From Actinocorallia herbida (GTDB taxonomy: Bacteria > Actinomycetota > Actinomycetes > Streptosporangiales > Streptosporangiaceae): DNA of 64,000 nt. Both the position numbers and the translations under genes were made by a program. The stretch covers positions 5,022,001 through 5,086,000 of the forward strand of contig NZ_RJKE01000001.1 in the NCBI RefSeq assembly GCF_003751225.1, read 5' to 3'. A model generated the notes under the pieces. The model was not told where the DNA came from and searched no databases. It was given only the letters and a program-made list of their open reading frames with translations. Shown piece after piece: positions 42,452-50,986 of the stretch (the first letter of the stretch is position 1; every line of letters begins with the position of its first letter).

Positions 42452-44017
42452 TCAGCAGAAGCCGGCGCGCAGGATGTCGTACATCATGACGAGTTCGTAG
42501 TTCCAGTAGAGGTCGACGTCGAAGGCACCGGTGCTGGAGTTCTTGCCCTTGTAGGGGCGGAGCTTGGCGGGCCAGTCGGCGTTGAGGTTGAACGCCATCG
42601 CCTTGGTGCCGTCCGCGGTGATGTAGTTGTAGGTGAGCGAGCCGGGGACGAAGCCGTTGTGGCCGTAGACCGTCACCGTCTTGCCGGGCACCGACGGGCA
42701 GTCGAAGGTGCGCTTGGCCAGGCCGAGGCCGTAGGTCATGTGGGCGTCGCCGGCGACCGACGGGTGGTTCGTCTCGGCGAGGTCACCGGGGGCGGTGCCG
42801 GCCGCGGTCTCGTCGACCAGCCCGTCGAGGTCGTTGTCGACGCCATCGCCCGCCTCGTTGTAGGCGAGGGACTCGTCGGACTCGTCGAACTGCGTGTACC
42901 AGTCCATCATCTCGGCGAGACGGGTCGTGGACAGGAGCTGGCCGCCCAGCAGCGCCTTGTCGAATTTGATCAGGTCCGCGGTGGTGGACATGAGGTCGCC
43001 GGCGCCCGCGGTCAGGGTGGGGTTGAAGCGAGTGGCGTCGTACGGGCCGAGCGGGGTCGGGTCCTTCGGGTCGGTGCCGACCAGGCGCAGGCCCGTCCAG
43101 TGGTCGGAGTGCGGAGTGTCCAGGTCGCGGACGACGCCCGTCTTCTCGTCGGCGTTCCAGCTCGCGGGCATCTTGCTCTGCGTCATGCCGACGGGCTGGA
43201 GGATCTTCTCGGTGATGAGCTGGCCGTAGCTCTTGTTCGTCAGCTGGCGCATGATCATGGCCAGCACGACGTAGTTGGTGTTGGAGTAGTAGAAGCCCTT
43301 GTCGATCTTGCTCGGGCACAGGATCGTGTCCGTGGCGCTCCGGCCGCAGTCGGCGGGGAACAGCGGGCCCTGGCTCACGCCGTCGGCCAGGAGCTGCGCC
43401 AGGTAGTACTGCCCGTCGCGCAGCGGGCCGTTCGGGCCGAGCAGGAAGTCGGCGCCGACGCTGGCCTGCCAGTCGTAGATCTTGTCGTAGGACTCCAGCC
43501 CGCTGGTGTGCTGGAGCAGGCTCCGGATCGTGATCTTCGAGGCGTCGAAGCACAGCTGCGAGGTGTTCCCGCCGTACCACGCCTGGTACATGACATTGCA
43601 GCCCGTGATCTGGCTCTGGATGGAGAGCGGGATCGGCGAGTCGAGCGTCAGCGGCCCGCCGTCGATCGTGTACGTGCCCGCGTCGATGAGCTGCAGCATG
43701 ACGACGCTCATCAGCATCTTCGTGTTGCTGCCGGCGCGGAAGCGGTCGTTGACGTCGCGCTTCTCGGTGACGGGGTTGCCGTTCGGCTTCTTCACGCCGA
43801 CGTCGACCGTCACCTGCGTTCCGCCTGCGTCCCAGCGCGCGATCAGGCCCGGCGTCTTGCCGCGATTCCCGGCCGTCTCCGGGTTGCTCGCCTGCCATTG
43901 CTGCATCGCGGTCGCGATATCCGTCGCATTCCCTTCCGCCGACGCGGGGGGACTGCCCAGCGGAATGGTGACGGCCGCGAGAACGACCGCCATCAATCCT
44001 TTACTGAAAGTGCGCAT
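42452..44017 (-). CDS. Secreted serine hydrolase (class C beta-lactamase/DD-peptidase fold)
   Basis: This 521-aa protein has a signal peptide ending near ASAEGN. The penicillin-recognising fold has all three motifs: SxxK in AGSNTKMLMS, YxN in FYYSNTNYVV, and the HxG equivalent of KTG in YGHNGFVPG. Four cysteines in the first half (GCNVM, SQLCFD, ADCGRS, ILCPSK) suggest disulphides, with another in FDCPS and a C-terminal GFC. Members are DD-peptidases, esterases or D-aminopeptidases outside the cell. A 40-residue Asp-rich insert (DGVDNDLDGLVDE, calcium-binding-like) is unusual. Flanked by genes on the same strand but with wide gaps, so probably transcribed alone. Confidence 0.9.
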   Translation of the reverse strand: MRTFSKGLMAVVLAAVTIPLGSPPASAEGNATDIATAMQQWQASNPETAGNRGKTPGLIARWDAGGTQVTVDVGVKKPNGNPVTEKRDVNDRFRAGSNTKMLMSVVMLQLIDAGTYTIDGGPLTLDSPIPLSIQSQITGCNVMYQAWYGGNTSQLCFDASKITIRSLLQHTSGLESYDKIYDWQASVGADFLLGPNGPLRDGQYYLAQLLADGVSQGPLFPADCGRSATDTILCPSKIDKGFYYSNTNYVVLAMIMRQLTNKSYGQLITEKILQPVGMTQSKMPASWNADEKTGVVRDLDTPHSDHWTGLRLVGTDPKDPTPLGPYDATRFNPTLTAGAGDLMSTTADLIKFDKALLGGQLLSTTRLAEMMDWYTQFDESDESLAYNEAGDGVDNDLDGLVDETAAGTAPGDLAETNHPSVAGDAHMTYGLGLAKRTFDCPSVPGKTVTVYGHNGFVPGSLTYNYITADGTKAMAFNLNADWPAKLRPYKGKNSSTGAFDVDLYWNYELVMMYDILRAGFC

Positions 44018-44277
44018 CGCATCGCACCTTTCTGAGGGGGGTCAGGCAAGAATCGCGGCCCCCACGGCTCAGGACATCGTCCTTCCCCACCAATCTGACC
44101 CGGGACCTCGTGTGATCCCACAACTCTCAGATCCCTACTCGTCGTCGTTCAGGATCCGTTCGGCGCGCTGTTCTCCGGGCGTCCGCAGGGCGTAGTGACG
44201 GCCTATCGGTTCCCGGCCCGATTCTGCCTCGGCCCGGCCTCCGCGGTCCTCGCCGGTCCGGCCGCGGCACCGGGTCG

Positions 44278-44901
44278 CTAGCCGGTGCCGTAGCCGGCCC
44301 GCATCATGCGGACCGCCTCATCGACCACGCGCTCCATGGACGCCTCGTCGGGCGCCCAGTGCGGGAGCAGCATGCGCGGCCAGAACACGTAGTTGGAGAT
44401 CATGCCGAGGAACTGGGTGGCGGCGAGGTCGAGATCGTCCACGGCGATCGTGCCCGCCGCGCACTCGGCCTCCAGATAGCGGCGAACGGAGTCGAAATAG
44501 GGCATCTTTCCCTGATTGAACTGGGCCTCGGCGAGTTCGGGGAAGCGCGGCATCTCGGCGATGACGATGCGGAACAGGTCCGCCATTCCCGGGCTCGTGA
44601 GCAGCGCGACGTACCGGCGGCCGATCAGGGCGAGGCCCGTGCCCGGATCCCCCGCGGACGGCCGGACGACGTCCTCCTCGCCGGTGCGCCACGAGGCCGT
44701 GACGATCGCGTCGAACAGCGCGGCCTTGGTCGGGAACTGTTTGAACAGCGTCGCCTTCGACACCTCCGCCGCCTCCGCGACCTTGGCCAGCGAGGTCCGC
44801 GCGTACCCGGAGTCGAGGAACAGCCTGGTCGCCGCTTCCAAGATCGCTTTCCTCTTCTGCCGCGCGACGCGCTGGTGGTACGCGGAGGGTTCGGTCGTCA
44901 T
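44278..44901 (-). CDS. TetR-family repressor, divergent from SDR/deazaflavin pair
   Basis: This 207-aa protein has an unmistakable HTH (ILEAATRLFLDSGYARTSLA, AEAAEVSKATLFKQFPTKAA) and an AcrR-like C-terminal domain (MADLFRIVIAEMPRFPELA). It is divergent from the SDR gene at 45010. Two related 20-bp palindromes with flanking TGACTC motifs lie in the 108-bp gap and are its likely operators. The ligand is unknown; the regulated genes suggest a ketone, quinone or aromatic compound. Confidence 0.92.
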   Translation of the reverse strand: MTTEPSAYHQRVARQKRKAILEAATRLFLDSGYARTSLAKVAEAAEVSKATLFKQFPTKAALFDAIVTASWRTGEEDVVRPSAGDPGTGLALIGRRYVALLTSPGMADLFRIVIAEMPRFPELAEAQFNQGKMPYFDSVRRYLEAECAAGTIAVDDLDLAATQFLGMISNYVFWPRMLLPHWAPDEASMERVVDEAVRMMRAGYGTG

Positions 44902-44918
44902 ACGCCCATCCTAGGCGA

Positions 44919-44938
44919 GGTGAGCGACTTGACTCACC
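44919..44938. promoter_or_regulatory. TetR operator A (GGTGAGCGACTTGACTCACC)
   Basis: A 20-bp element with perfect 6-bp arms GGTGAG/CTCACC. It overlaps the -35 box of the predicted SDR promoter. It matches operator B at 44968 at 15 of 20 positions in the same orientation. Confidence 0.7.
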
Positions 44939-44958
44939 ACTGGCGCATTGCCTAACCT
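44929..44958 (+). promoter_or_regulatory. Predicted promoter of the SDR-deazaflavin reductase unit
   Basis: TTGACT (44929-44934) and TAACCT (44953-44958) are 18 bases apart. The -35 box is inside operator A, and the expected start point falls just before operator B, so a bound TetR repressor would block both recognition and escape. Confidence 0.55.
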
Positions 44959-44967
44959 TCCCAGCGA

Positions 44968-44987
44968 GGCGAGTCACTCGACTCACT
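44968..44987. promoter_or_regulatory. TetR operator B (GGCGAGTCACTCGACTCACT)
   Basis: This 20-bp element is related to operator A, 49 bp downstream of it and 22 bp before the SDR start codon. Its arms pair with one mismatch per side. Confidence 0.65.
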
Positions 44988-45009
44988 ATTCGCCCTAGAG
45001 GAGAGAACC

Positions 45010-45786
45010 ATGCGTTTCCACGACCGCACCGTGCTGGTCACCGGAGCCACCGGCGGGCAGGGCGTCAGCCACATCCGCGCTTACCACGCCGAGGGCGCCA
45101 ACGTCGTCATAGCCGACATCGCCGAAGAGCGCGGCCGCGCGCTCGCCGCCGAACTCGGAGACCGCGCCCTGTCCGTCCGGCTGGACGTCACCGACGAGGT
45201 GTCCTGGGCCGCGGCGATCAAGGCGACCGAGGAGCGCTTCGGCCCCCTATCCGTTCTGGTCAACAACGCGGGGGTGCAGAACCCCGCGGCCCCGATCGAG
45301 GCGACCGACCTGCGCGTCTGGCAGCGGATCCTCGACATCAACCTGACCGGCGCCTTCCTGGGCATCAAGGCGGCCGCCCCGTCGCTGCGCCGGGCCGGCG
45401 GAGGCGTGATCGTCAACATCGCCTCCACCTCCGGCATCGGCGGGACAGCCTTCTACGCCCCCTATGTGGCCGGCAAGTGGGCGATCCGCGGGCTGACCAA
45501 GACCGCGGCCCTGGAACTGGGCCGTGACGGCATCCGGGTCAACGCCGTTCACCCCGGCGTCATCGCCACCCCGTTCATCACCGAGCCCGCCGCGGGCAGC
45601 GACGCGCCCATCTCGGACTTCTACTCGCCCGAGCCCTTCGCGATCCCGCGACTCGGCGAGCCCTCCGACGTCACCCGCCTGCTGCTGTTCCTCACCTCCG
45701 ACGAGGCGTCCTTCGCCACCGGCTCGGAGTACGTCGTCGACGGCGGGCTCCTGCTCGGCCCGGCGCTCAAGCACGACGCCGCCTGA
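45010..45786 (+). CDS. SDR-family oxidoreductase (hydroxysteroid dehydrogenase-like)
   Basis: This 258-aa classical SDR starts at an ATG with AGGAGAG upstream. It has TGATGGQG, then VVIADIAEERG (Asp after strand 2, so NAD+ is likely), LVNNAGVQN, the Ser region IVNIASTSGI and catalytic YVAGKWA. The family resemblance is to 3-alpha/20-beta-hydroxysteroid dehydrogenases, though many xenobiotic alcohol dehydrogenases look alike. The next gene follows after 21 bases and is probably co-transcribed. Confidence 0.92.
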   Translation: MRFHDRTVLVTGATGGQGVSHIRAYHAEGANVVIADIAEERGRALAAELGDRALSVRLDVTDEVSWAAAIKATEERFGPLSVLVNNAGVQNPAAPIEATDLRVWQRILDINLTGAFLGIKAAAPSLRRAGGGVIVNIASTSGIGGTAFYAPYVAGKWAIRGLTKTAALELGRDGIRVNAVHPGVIATPFITEPAAGSDAPISDFYSPEPFAIPRLGEPSDVTRLLLFLTSDEASFATGSEYVVDGGLLLGPALKHDAA

Positions 45787-45807
45787 CACCCGAGAAGGGA
45801 AGCGCCC

Positions 45808-46218
45808 ATGGACCCCGCAGTCCGCCGGGCGGTCGAGTTCACCCCGGCCGCCACCACCCGCGACCGCATCATCGACATCACCACGACGGGCCGCCGCACA
45901 GGCCGCCCCCGCCGGATCGAGATCTTCTTCTACCGCGCTCTCGGCGAGAGCTACCTGTGCAGCGGCACGCAGGGACGCCCGACCGGCTGGTACGCCAACC
46001 TCCTGGCCGACCCCGAGTTCACCTTCCACCTCGAACACGGCGTGAAAGCCGACCTGCGGGCCCGCGCCGCACCGGTCACCGACCCGGGCGAACGCCGCAG
46101 GATCCTCACCGAGATCATCGCCGACCTCAACCAACCCCACAATCCGGGCACCATCGCCCAGCCCACCCGCTTGGAGGACTGGCTCGACAGCAGACTCGTG
46201 CGGATCACCTTCCACTGA
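45808..46218 (+). CDS. Deazaflavin (F420)-dependent nitroreductase-family protein
   Basis: This 136-aa protein is of the Ddn split-barrel family (DUF385/PF04075), known for F420H2-dependent reduction of quinones and nitro compounds. It has the typical DITTTGRRTGRPRRIEIFF start, GTQGRPTGWYANLLADP (phosphate-binding Lys/Arg and Gly-rich loop) and a C-terminal RLVRITF. GAAGGGAAG precedes the ATG. It follows the SDR gene closely and shares the TetR-controlled promoter. Together the two may detoxify quinone-like compounds; this is inference. Confidence 0.88.
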   Translation: MDPAVRRAVEFTPAATTRDRIIDITTTGRRTGRPRRIEIFFYRALGESYLCSGTQGRPTGWYANLLADPEFTFHLEHGVKADLRARAAPVTDPGERRRILTEIIADLNQPHNPGTIAQPTRLEDWLDSRLVRITFH

Positions 46219-46349
46219 ACGGAACGTTCCACACGTCCCCTCCCGATCGCCACGGGCAGCGGACGCCGAGGCCCCGTGGCGCAGCCGAACGGCCGCCGCG
46301 GGGCTTCGGCCTTGCGCGACGAACGCCTTCCCGCGAGCCGAGGGGACGG

Positions 46350-47033
46350 TCAGGCCAGGTCGGCCTTCAGGCCCTTGAGGAGGATCTCCAGGCCCTCGTG
46401 GAACTGGCGGTTGGTGGGGAGCCAGGACAGTTCCGGGGAGAGCTCGATCATCTGGGGGAACTCGTCGGCGGGCAGGGCCGAATAGAAGTGCTTGCGCTGG
46501 CGGCGCAGCTCGTGGGCGGCCGCGTCGTCGCCGCCCCAGGGGCGGGGCATCTGGTAGGCGGAGAAGCCGAGCGTGTAGGTCATGAGGAGGCCGTAGACGC
46601 GGACGGCCTCGGCCGGGGACAGGCCGGTCATGCGCAGGCGGGTGAGGATCTGCTCGAAGGAGCCGCGCAGCGAGCCGTGGCTCGTCGTGGTGCGGGTCGA
46701 CAGCAGGCGGACCACGCACGGGTGCTCGTGCATCATGTCCAGCATGGCCACCGCGACCCGGCGGGCCTCGCTGACGGGATCGGGCCCTACCTCCTCGGGC
46801 AGGCGCAGGTTGCCGAGCACCTGGTCGGCCATCCCGTCGAGAATGCCCTCTTTGTTCTTGAAGTGCCGGTACAGGGCCATCGTGCTGAAGCCCAGCTCAC
46901 CCGCGAGCCGCCGCATCGTCAGCGCGTCCAGGCTCTCCCGGTCGCCGATCTCGATCGCGGCGGCGAGGATGTCCTCGGCCGTGAGGCTCTTGTCCGAGCG
47001 GCGCCCCTTGGCCGCGGACTCTGCCGTCGTCAC
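46350..47033 (-). CDS. TetR-family regulator of the ABC/Mo-hydroxylase operon
   Basis: This 227-aa regulator has an HTH near residues 25-65 (ILAAAIEIGDRESLDALTMR, LGFSTMALYRHFKNKEGIL). The C-terminal half has LGFSAYQMPRPWGG and ELRRQRKHFYSALPADEFP. The same features recur in the regulator at 54994-55665, so the two are paralogues. It is the last gene of the minus-strand unit with the CUT2 importer and Mo hydroxylase, 80 bases after it. A short palindrome lies in that gap. Confidence 0.9.
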   Translation of the reverse strand: MTTAESAAKGRRSDKSLTAEDILAAAIEIGDRESLDALTMRRLAGELGFSTMALYRHFKNKEGILDGMADQVLGNLRLPEEVGPDPVSEARRVAVAMLDMMHEHPCVVRLLSTRTTTSHGSLRGSFEQILTRLRMTGLSPAEAVRVYGLLMTYTLGFSAYQMPRPWGGDDAAAHELRRQRKHFYSALPADEFPQMIELSPELSWLPTNRQFHEGLEILLKGLKADLA

Positions 47034-47086
47034 TTCTCCCCCGCCTCAAACAAGATCGTCCATCCCTTCCGATACATCCTGTCCCC

Positions 47087-47103
47087 GGACACTCCCGGTG
47101 TCC
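47087..47103. terminator. Short hairpin between Mo-hydroxylase and TetR genes
   Basis: GGACAC and GTGTCC flank a 5-base loop, 11 bases past the Mo-hydroxylase stop. It could be a weak terminator or a repressor site in the TetR leader. Confidence 0.35.
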
Positions 47104-47113
47104 ACTCGGTGGC

Positions 47114-50100
47114 TCAGGCACCGGCGAGCCGCTCGCCCGCCCGCTCGGCGAGGCCCGCGGCGGCGTCCAGTTTCCAGGCGTTGCCCGGCAGCGGATGGCC
47201 GTGCGCGGTCAGCTCGACGTCCACGGCCGCGCGCAGCGCCGAGGCCGCGAAGGGCGTCCCGGCCAGGGCCGCTTCGGCTCCCGTGACCCGCCACGGAGTG
47301 GGCGCGAGCGCGCCGAAGACGATCCGCGGGTCGTCCCAGCGCTCGCCCGACCTGCTCGACGCCGCGACGGCGACCGCCGCGAAGTCCCCCGCGTAGAGGG
47401 CGAGCTTCTCGAACACGCAGGCCCGACCCGGCTCGGGCAGCCGGACGGCGACGACGAGGTCGGCGGCCTTCAGCACGGTCTCCCCCGGCCCGCTGTACAG
47501 CTCGCCGATCGGGATCCGCCGCCCGTCGGCGAGCTCCACGACGGCGTCGAGCGCGGCGAGGACCGTCGCGAGGTCCGACGGGGTGACGGCCTGGCAGCGG
47601 TGCCCGTCGACGGCCGCGTGGTAGAAGCGGTGGTCGCCGAGGATCGCGTAGCACGGGCTCAGGACGCCGTTGCGCTTGTAGCACGGGAAGTCGTTACGGA
47701 AGAACCAGCAGCGCTTGGCCTGGAGCAGGTTGCCCGCGACCGTCGCGGCGTTGCGGATCTGCGGCGAGGCGATCGACGCGGCGGCCTCGGCCAGCGCCGG
47801 GACCGCGTCGGCGAACCGCTCGATCACCTCGGTCAGCGTGACGGCCGCGCCGATGACGACGGACCCGTCGGCCTCCTCGATGATGTCGCGGAGGCCGGGC
47901 AGCCGGGCCGTCGAGACCATCCGGGCGGGCTCGGCGAGGCCCTGGCGGCGCTGGAGCAGCAGGTCGGTGCCACCGCCGATCGCGGCCGTGTCCTTGCCGG
48001 CCAGCGCCTCGCACGCCGCGGCGACGGTCGCGGGCCGGAGGATCTCGGCGACGGCGGCGGCGGGCTTCCGCCGCGCCGGGTGGCGCCCCTGGCGACCGAA
48101 CGGGGTGCCCCAGCGGTCGAGGGCCGCGTGCAGGCCGAACGGGTAGGCGGCCCGCATACTCGCGATCCACCACCGGCCGGGACGCCGCGGCAGCCGGTGG
48201 TCTCGGACGCGCCCCTCCTTCTCGGCGAGGGCGCGCAGCACCTTGTCGGGGGTGATCGGCAGCTCCCGAATCCGCACGCCGACCGCGTCGTAGACGGCGT
48301 TGGCGACGGCCGCGCCCGGCGGCACGATCGGGATCTCGCCGATGCTCTTGGCCCCGTAGGGCCCGGCGTCGTCGTGGGACTCGATGATGAACGGCCGGAC
48401 CTCCGGCACGTCGGCGGCGCGCGGCATCGCGTAGTTGAGGTAGGCGGGATTGACGACCCGGCCGTCGGTCCGGATCAGCTCCTCCCCCAGGGCCGCGCCG
48501 AGCCCGTGCACGGCGCCGCCGATGATCTGGCCCTCGACCATCACCGGGTTGATCGCCCGGCCGACGTCGTGCGCGGCCACGTAGTCGACGACGGTGACCT
48601 CGCCCGTCCGGACGTCCACCTCGACCTCGGCGCCGTGCGCGGCGAAGGAGTAGGTGGGCGAGAGGTTGGCCTTGTCCTCGCCGGGGGTGATCGTCTCGGT
48701 GCCCTTGAGCTCGTAGTGGCTCTCCAGGCTGAGGCCGCCCTTGGCGGCGGCGAGGTCGGCGAAGGGGATCGCGGACCCCTCGTGGTGGGCTGCGCCGTCG
48801 CGCAGGTCCACGTCCGCGGGGGCGCAGCCGAGCTTGTCGGCGGCCAGCGCGCGCAGTTCGGCGGCCATCTCGCGGGCGGCCATGCCGGTGGCCATGCCGG
48901 ACATGTGGGTCGCGCGCGACGACCAGGCGCCCAGGTCGAGCGGGGTGCGCTCGGAGTCCATCGACAGGACCTCGACGTCCTCGGGCGCGACGCCGAGTTC
49001 CTCGGCGGCGATCTGGGCGAGGATGGTCTTCTGCCCGGTGCCGGCGTCCGATCCGCCGAACCTGACCCGGACGGTGCCGTCCGGATCGACGTCGACGCCC
49101 GCCTCGCTCAGGTTGGCCAGGGGGTAGGCGAAGGCGCCGGAGCCGTGCGCGGCGCTGGAGACGCCCAGGCCCCGCCCGTATGCCGGGGCGGCCTTCTTGA
49201 CGTCCCAGTCGAGCTCCCTGCGGACGGTCTCCAGGCAGTCCACGAGCCGGGTCGTGGTGACCTTGTAGCCGCACAGCGTCTCGGTGCCGGGCGCGACGGC
49301 GTTGCGGACGCGCAGGTCGATCGGGTCCATGCCGATCTTCTCGGCGATCTCGTCGAGCTGGCTCTCCATGGCCAGCGCGACCTGGGGCGTGCCGTAGCCG
49401 CGGTACTGGCCGCCCGGCTGGGTGGCGGTGTCGACGAGCCTGGCGTCGAAGCGCACCCCGTCGGCCCGGTAGACCGAGCCGAGGGTGATGACGCCGACCC
49501 GCATGACGGACGAGCCCATGTGCGAGTAGGCGCCGTTGTCGACGTTCACCTCGGTCTCGAAGGCGCGCAGATTGCCTGCGGCGTCGGCGTGGGTGCGCAG
49601 ACGGGTCTCGAACCGGTGCCGGGGCTTGTTGGAGGCGAACTCCTCCTCGCGCGTCAGGGAGATCAGCACGGGCGATCCGGTCTCGCGGGCCAGGGCCGCC
49701 GCCAGGATCTCGTGCTCGGACGCCTTCGACTTCGAGCCGAAGCTGCCGCCCGTAGCGACCTCCCGGCACACCACCTTGTCGTGGTCGATCCCGAGAAGGT
49801 GGGAGACCTCCTTGGCCACGAAGTAGGGCGCGTGGGTGGACGTCCACAGCTCGACGCTCCCCCGCTCGGCGTCCCACCGGGCGAGGGTGACGTTCGGCTC
49901 CATGCAGGCGTGCGCGACGCTCGGGTAGACGAAGTCCCCCTCGACCACCACGTCGGCCGCGGCCACGCCCGCGTCCGGGTCGCCCCACCCGCTCTTCCAG
50001 TGCATCGCGACGTTGCGCTCGCCCGGCCGGTCGCCGTGCAGGGCCCGGGCGCGGGGCGCGAGCGCCTCGCCGATGGTCAGCGGCGCGCGCAGCGCCCTGA

Positions 50101-50470
50101 GCCGGAGCCGGATCGCCGCGACGGCGGCCCGCGCCTGCTCGGGGGTGTCGGCGGCGACCGCGGCGATCTCCTGCCCGACGTACCGGACGACGCCGGAGGC
50201 CAGCGGCGGCCGGTCGGACATGTGCCCGCCCCGGTGCAGGTAGGTGATGCCCGGCGGGAAGTCCTCGGCGGTGATGATCCCGCGGACCCCCGGCATCGCC
50301 AGCGCGGCCCGGACGTCGAGCCGGAGGATCTTCCCGTAGGGGATGGGCGAGCGCAGCACCGCCGCGTGCAGGTGCTCCGGCCCGGCCAGGTCGTTCACGT
50401 AGTCGACCCGGCCGAGGGAGCGCGCCTCCCAGTCCAGCGGCCTGACGTTCCGCCCGATCTGCGATGTCAC
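47114..50470 (-). CDS. Molybdenum hydroxylase: Mo subunit fused to FAD/[4Fe-4S] subunit
   Basis: This 1118-aa protein starts at a GTG that overlaps the 2Fe-2S gene's stop (GTGA). Residues about 1-765 are the molybdopterin cytosine-dinucleotide subunit: VATGGSFGSKSKA, MEPNVTLARW, GTPQVALAMESQLDE and the active-site Glu in GAKSIGEIP. Residues about 800-1118 are the FAD subunit (AIGGGTDLL, ASPQIRNAATVAGNLLQ). That part has four Cys (KRCWFFRNDFPCYKRN, LSPCYA, GHRCQAV) matching the [4Fe-4S] insert of PaoB and 4-hydroxybenzoyl-CoA reductase beta. These subunits are usually separate polypeptides; the fusion is notable. It would hydroxylate an aldehyde or heteroaromatic carbon. Cofactor maturation genes are not in the window. 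Confidence 0.9.
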   Translation of the reverse strand: MTSQIGRNVRPLDWEARSLGRVDYVNDLAGPEHLHAAVLRSPIPYGKILRLDVRAALAMPGVRGIITAEDFPPGITYLHRGGHMSDRPPLASGVVRYVGQEIAAVAADTPEQARAAVAAIRLRLRALRAPLTIGEALAPRARALHGDRPGERNVAMHWKSGWGDPDAGVAAADVVVEGDFVYPSVAHACMEPNVTLARWDAERGSVELWTSTHAPYFVAKEVSHLLGIDHDKVVCREVATGGSFGSKSKASEHEILAAALARETGSPVLISLTREEEFASNKPRHRFETRLRTHADAAGNLRAFETEVNVDNGAYSHMGSSVMRVGVITLGSVYRADGVRFDARLVDTATQPGGQYRGYGTPQVALAMESQLDEIAEKIGMDPIDLRVRNAVAPGTETLCGYKVTTTRLVDCLETVRRELDWDVKKAAPAYGRGLGVSSAAHGSGAFAYPLANLSEAGVDVDPDGTVRVRFGGSDAGTGQKTILAQIAAEELGVAPEDVEVLSMDSERTPLDLGAWSSRATHMSGMATGMAAREMAAELRALAADKLGCAPADVDLRDGAAHHEGSAIPFADLAAAKGGLSLESHYELKGTETITPGEDKANLSPTYSFAAHGAEVEVDVRTGEVTVVDYVAAHDVGRAINPVMVEGQIIGGAVHGLGAALGEELIRTDGRVVNPAYLNYAMPRAADVPEVRPFIIESHDDAGPYGAKSIGEIPIVPPGAAVANAVYDAVGVRIRELPITPDKVLRALAEKEGRVRDHRLPRRPGRWWIASMRAAYPFGLHAALDRWGTPFGRQGRHPARRKPAAAVAEILRPATVAAACEALAGKDTAAIGGGTDLLLQRRQGLAEPARMVSTARLPGLRDIIEEADGSVVIGAAVTLTEVIERFADAVPALAEAAASIASPQIRNAATVAGNLLQAKRCWFFRNDFPCYKRNGVLSPCYAILGDHRFYHAAVDGHRCQAVTPSDLATVLAALDAVVELADGRRIPIGELYSGPGETVLKAADLVVAVRLPEPGRACVFEKLALYAGDFAAVAVAASSRSGERWDDPRIVFGALAPTPWRVTGAEAALAGTPFAASALRAAVDVELTAHGHPLPGNAWKLDAAAGLAERAGERLAGA

Positions 50471-50946
50471 CGCGTCTCCTCTCCCGCCTCGGCGCGGGCC
50501 CGCCCCGTCGCGCAGACGGCCTCGATGATCGCCGCGTAGCCCGTGCAGCGGCAGATGTTGCCCGACATGTGGGCGCGCGCCTTCGCCCGCGCCCGCTCCG
50601 CGTCGGCCGGGAGGCCGGCGCGGAGCAGGGCCGTGGCGTTGACGACCTGGCCGGGCGTGCAGAAGCCGCACTGGAACGCCCCCAGGTCGGCGAAGGCCGC
50701 TCGCAGGTCCGCCGATTCCTCCGCGAGTCCCTCGGCCGTGGTGACCTCGCCGTCGACGAGTTCGACGGGCGTCACGCAGGCCAGTCGCGGGCGGCCCGCG
50801 ACGAGCACGGTGCAGGCGCCGCACTCGCCGCGCTCGCAGGCGAGCTTCACGGACGTCGCGCCGAAGCGTTCGCGCAGGACCGCGGCCAGGACGGTGCCGG
50901 GCGCCGGCGACAGGTCGCGGGTCTGCCCGTTGACGGTGATGTTCAT
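50467..50946 (-). CDS. [2Fe-2S] subunit of the molybdenum hydroxylase
   Basis: This 159-aa protein has a plant-type ferredoxin site (CERGECGACTVL, then LACVTP) and the all-alpha second cluster (QCGFCTPGQV and ICRCTGYAAII). No Tat signal is present, unlike PaoA, so the complex is probably cytosolic. It passes electrons from the Mo site to the FAD domain of the fused subunit, whose start overlaps its stop by 4 bases. The binding-lipoprotein gene ends 40 bases upstream, so transporter and enzyme share one transcript. Confidence 0.94.
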   Translation of the reverse strand: MNITVNGQTRDLSPAPGTVLAAVLRERFGATSVKLACERGECGACTVLVAGRPRLACVTPVELVDGEVTTAEGLAEESADLRAAFADLGAFQCGFCTPGQVVNATALLRAGLPADAERARAKARAHMSGNICRCTGYAAIIEAVCATGRARAEAGEETR

Positions 50947-50986
50947 GAGGGATCCCTAGACGGAAACGAAGGGCGGACGGACGGTG

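Noticed and set aside
47195-50539. Long plus-strand open frame opposite the Mo-hydroxylase
   Set aside because: It is antisense shadow sequence (His/Gly/Val repeats) with no motif, while the other strand has all catalytic motifs.
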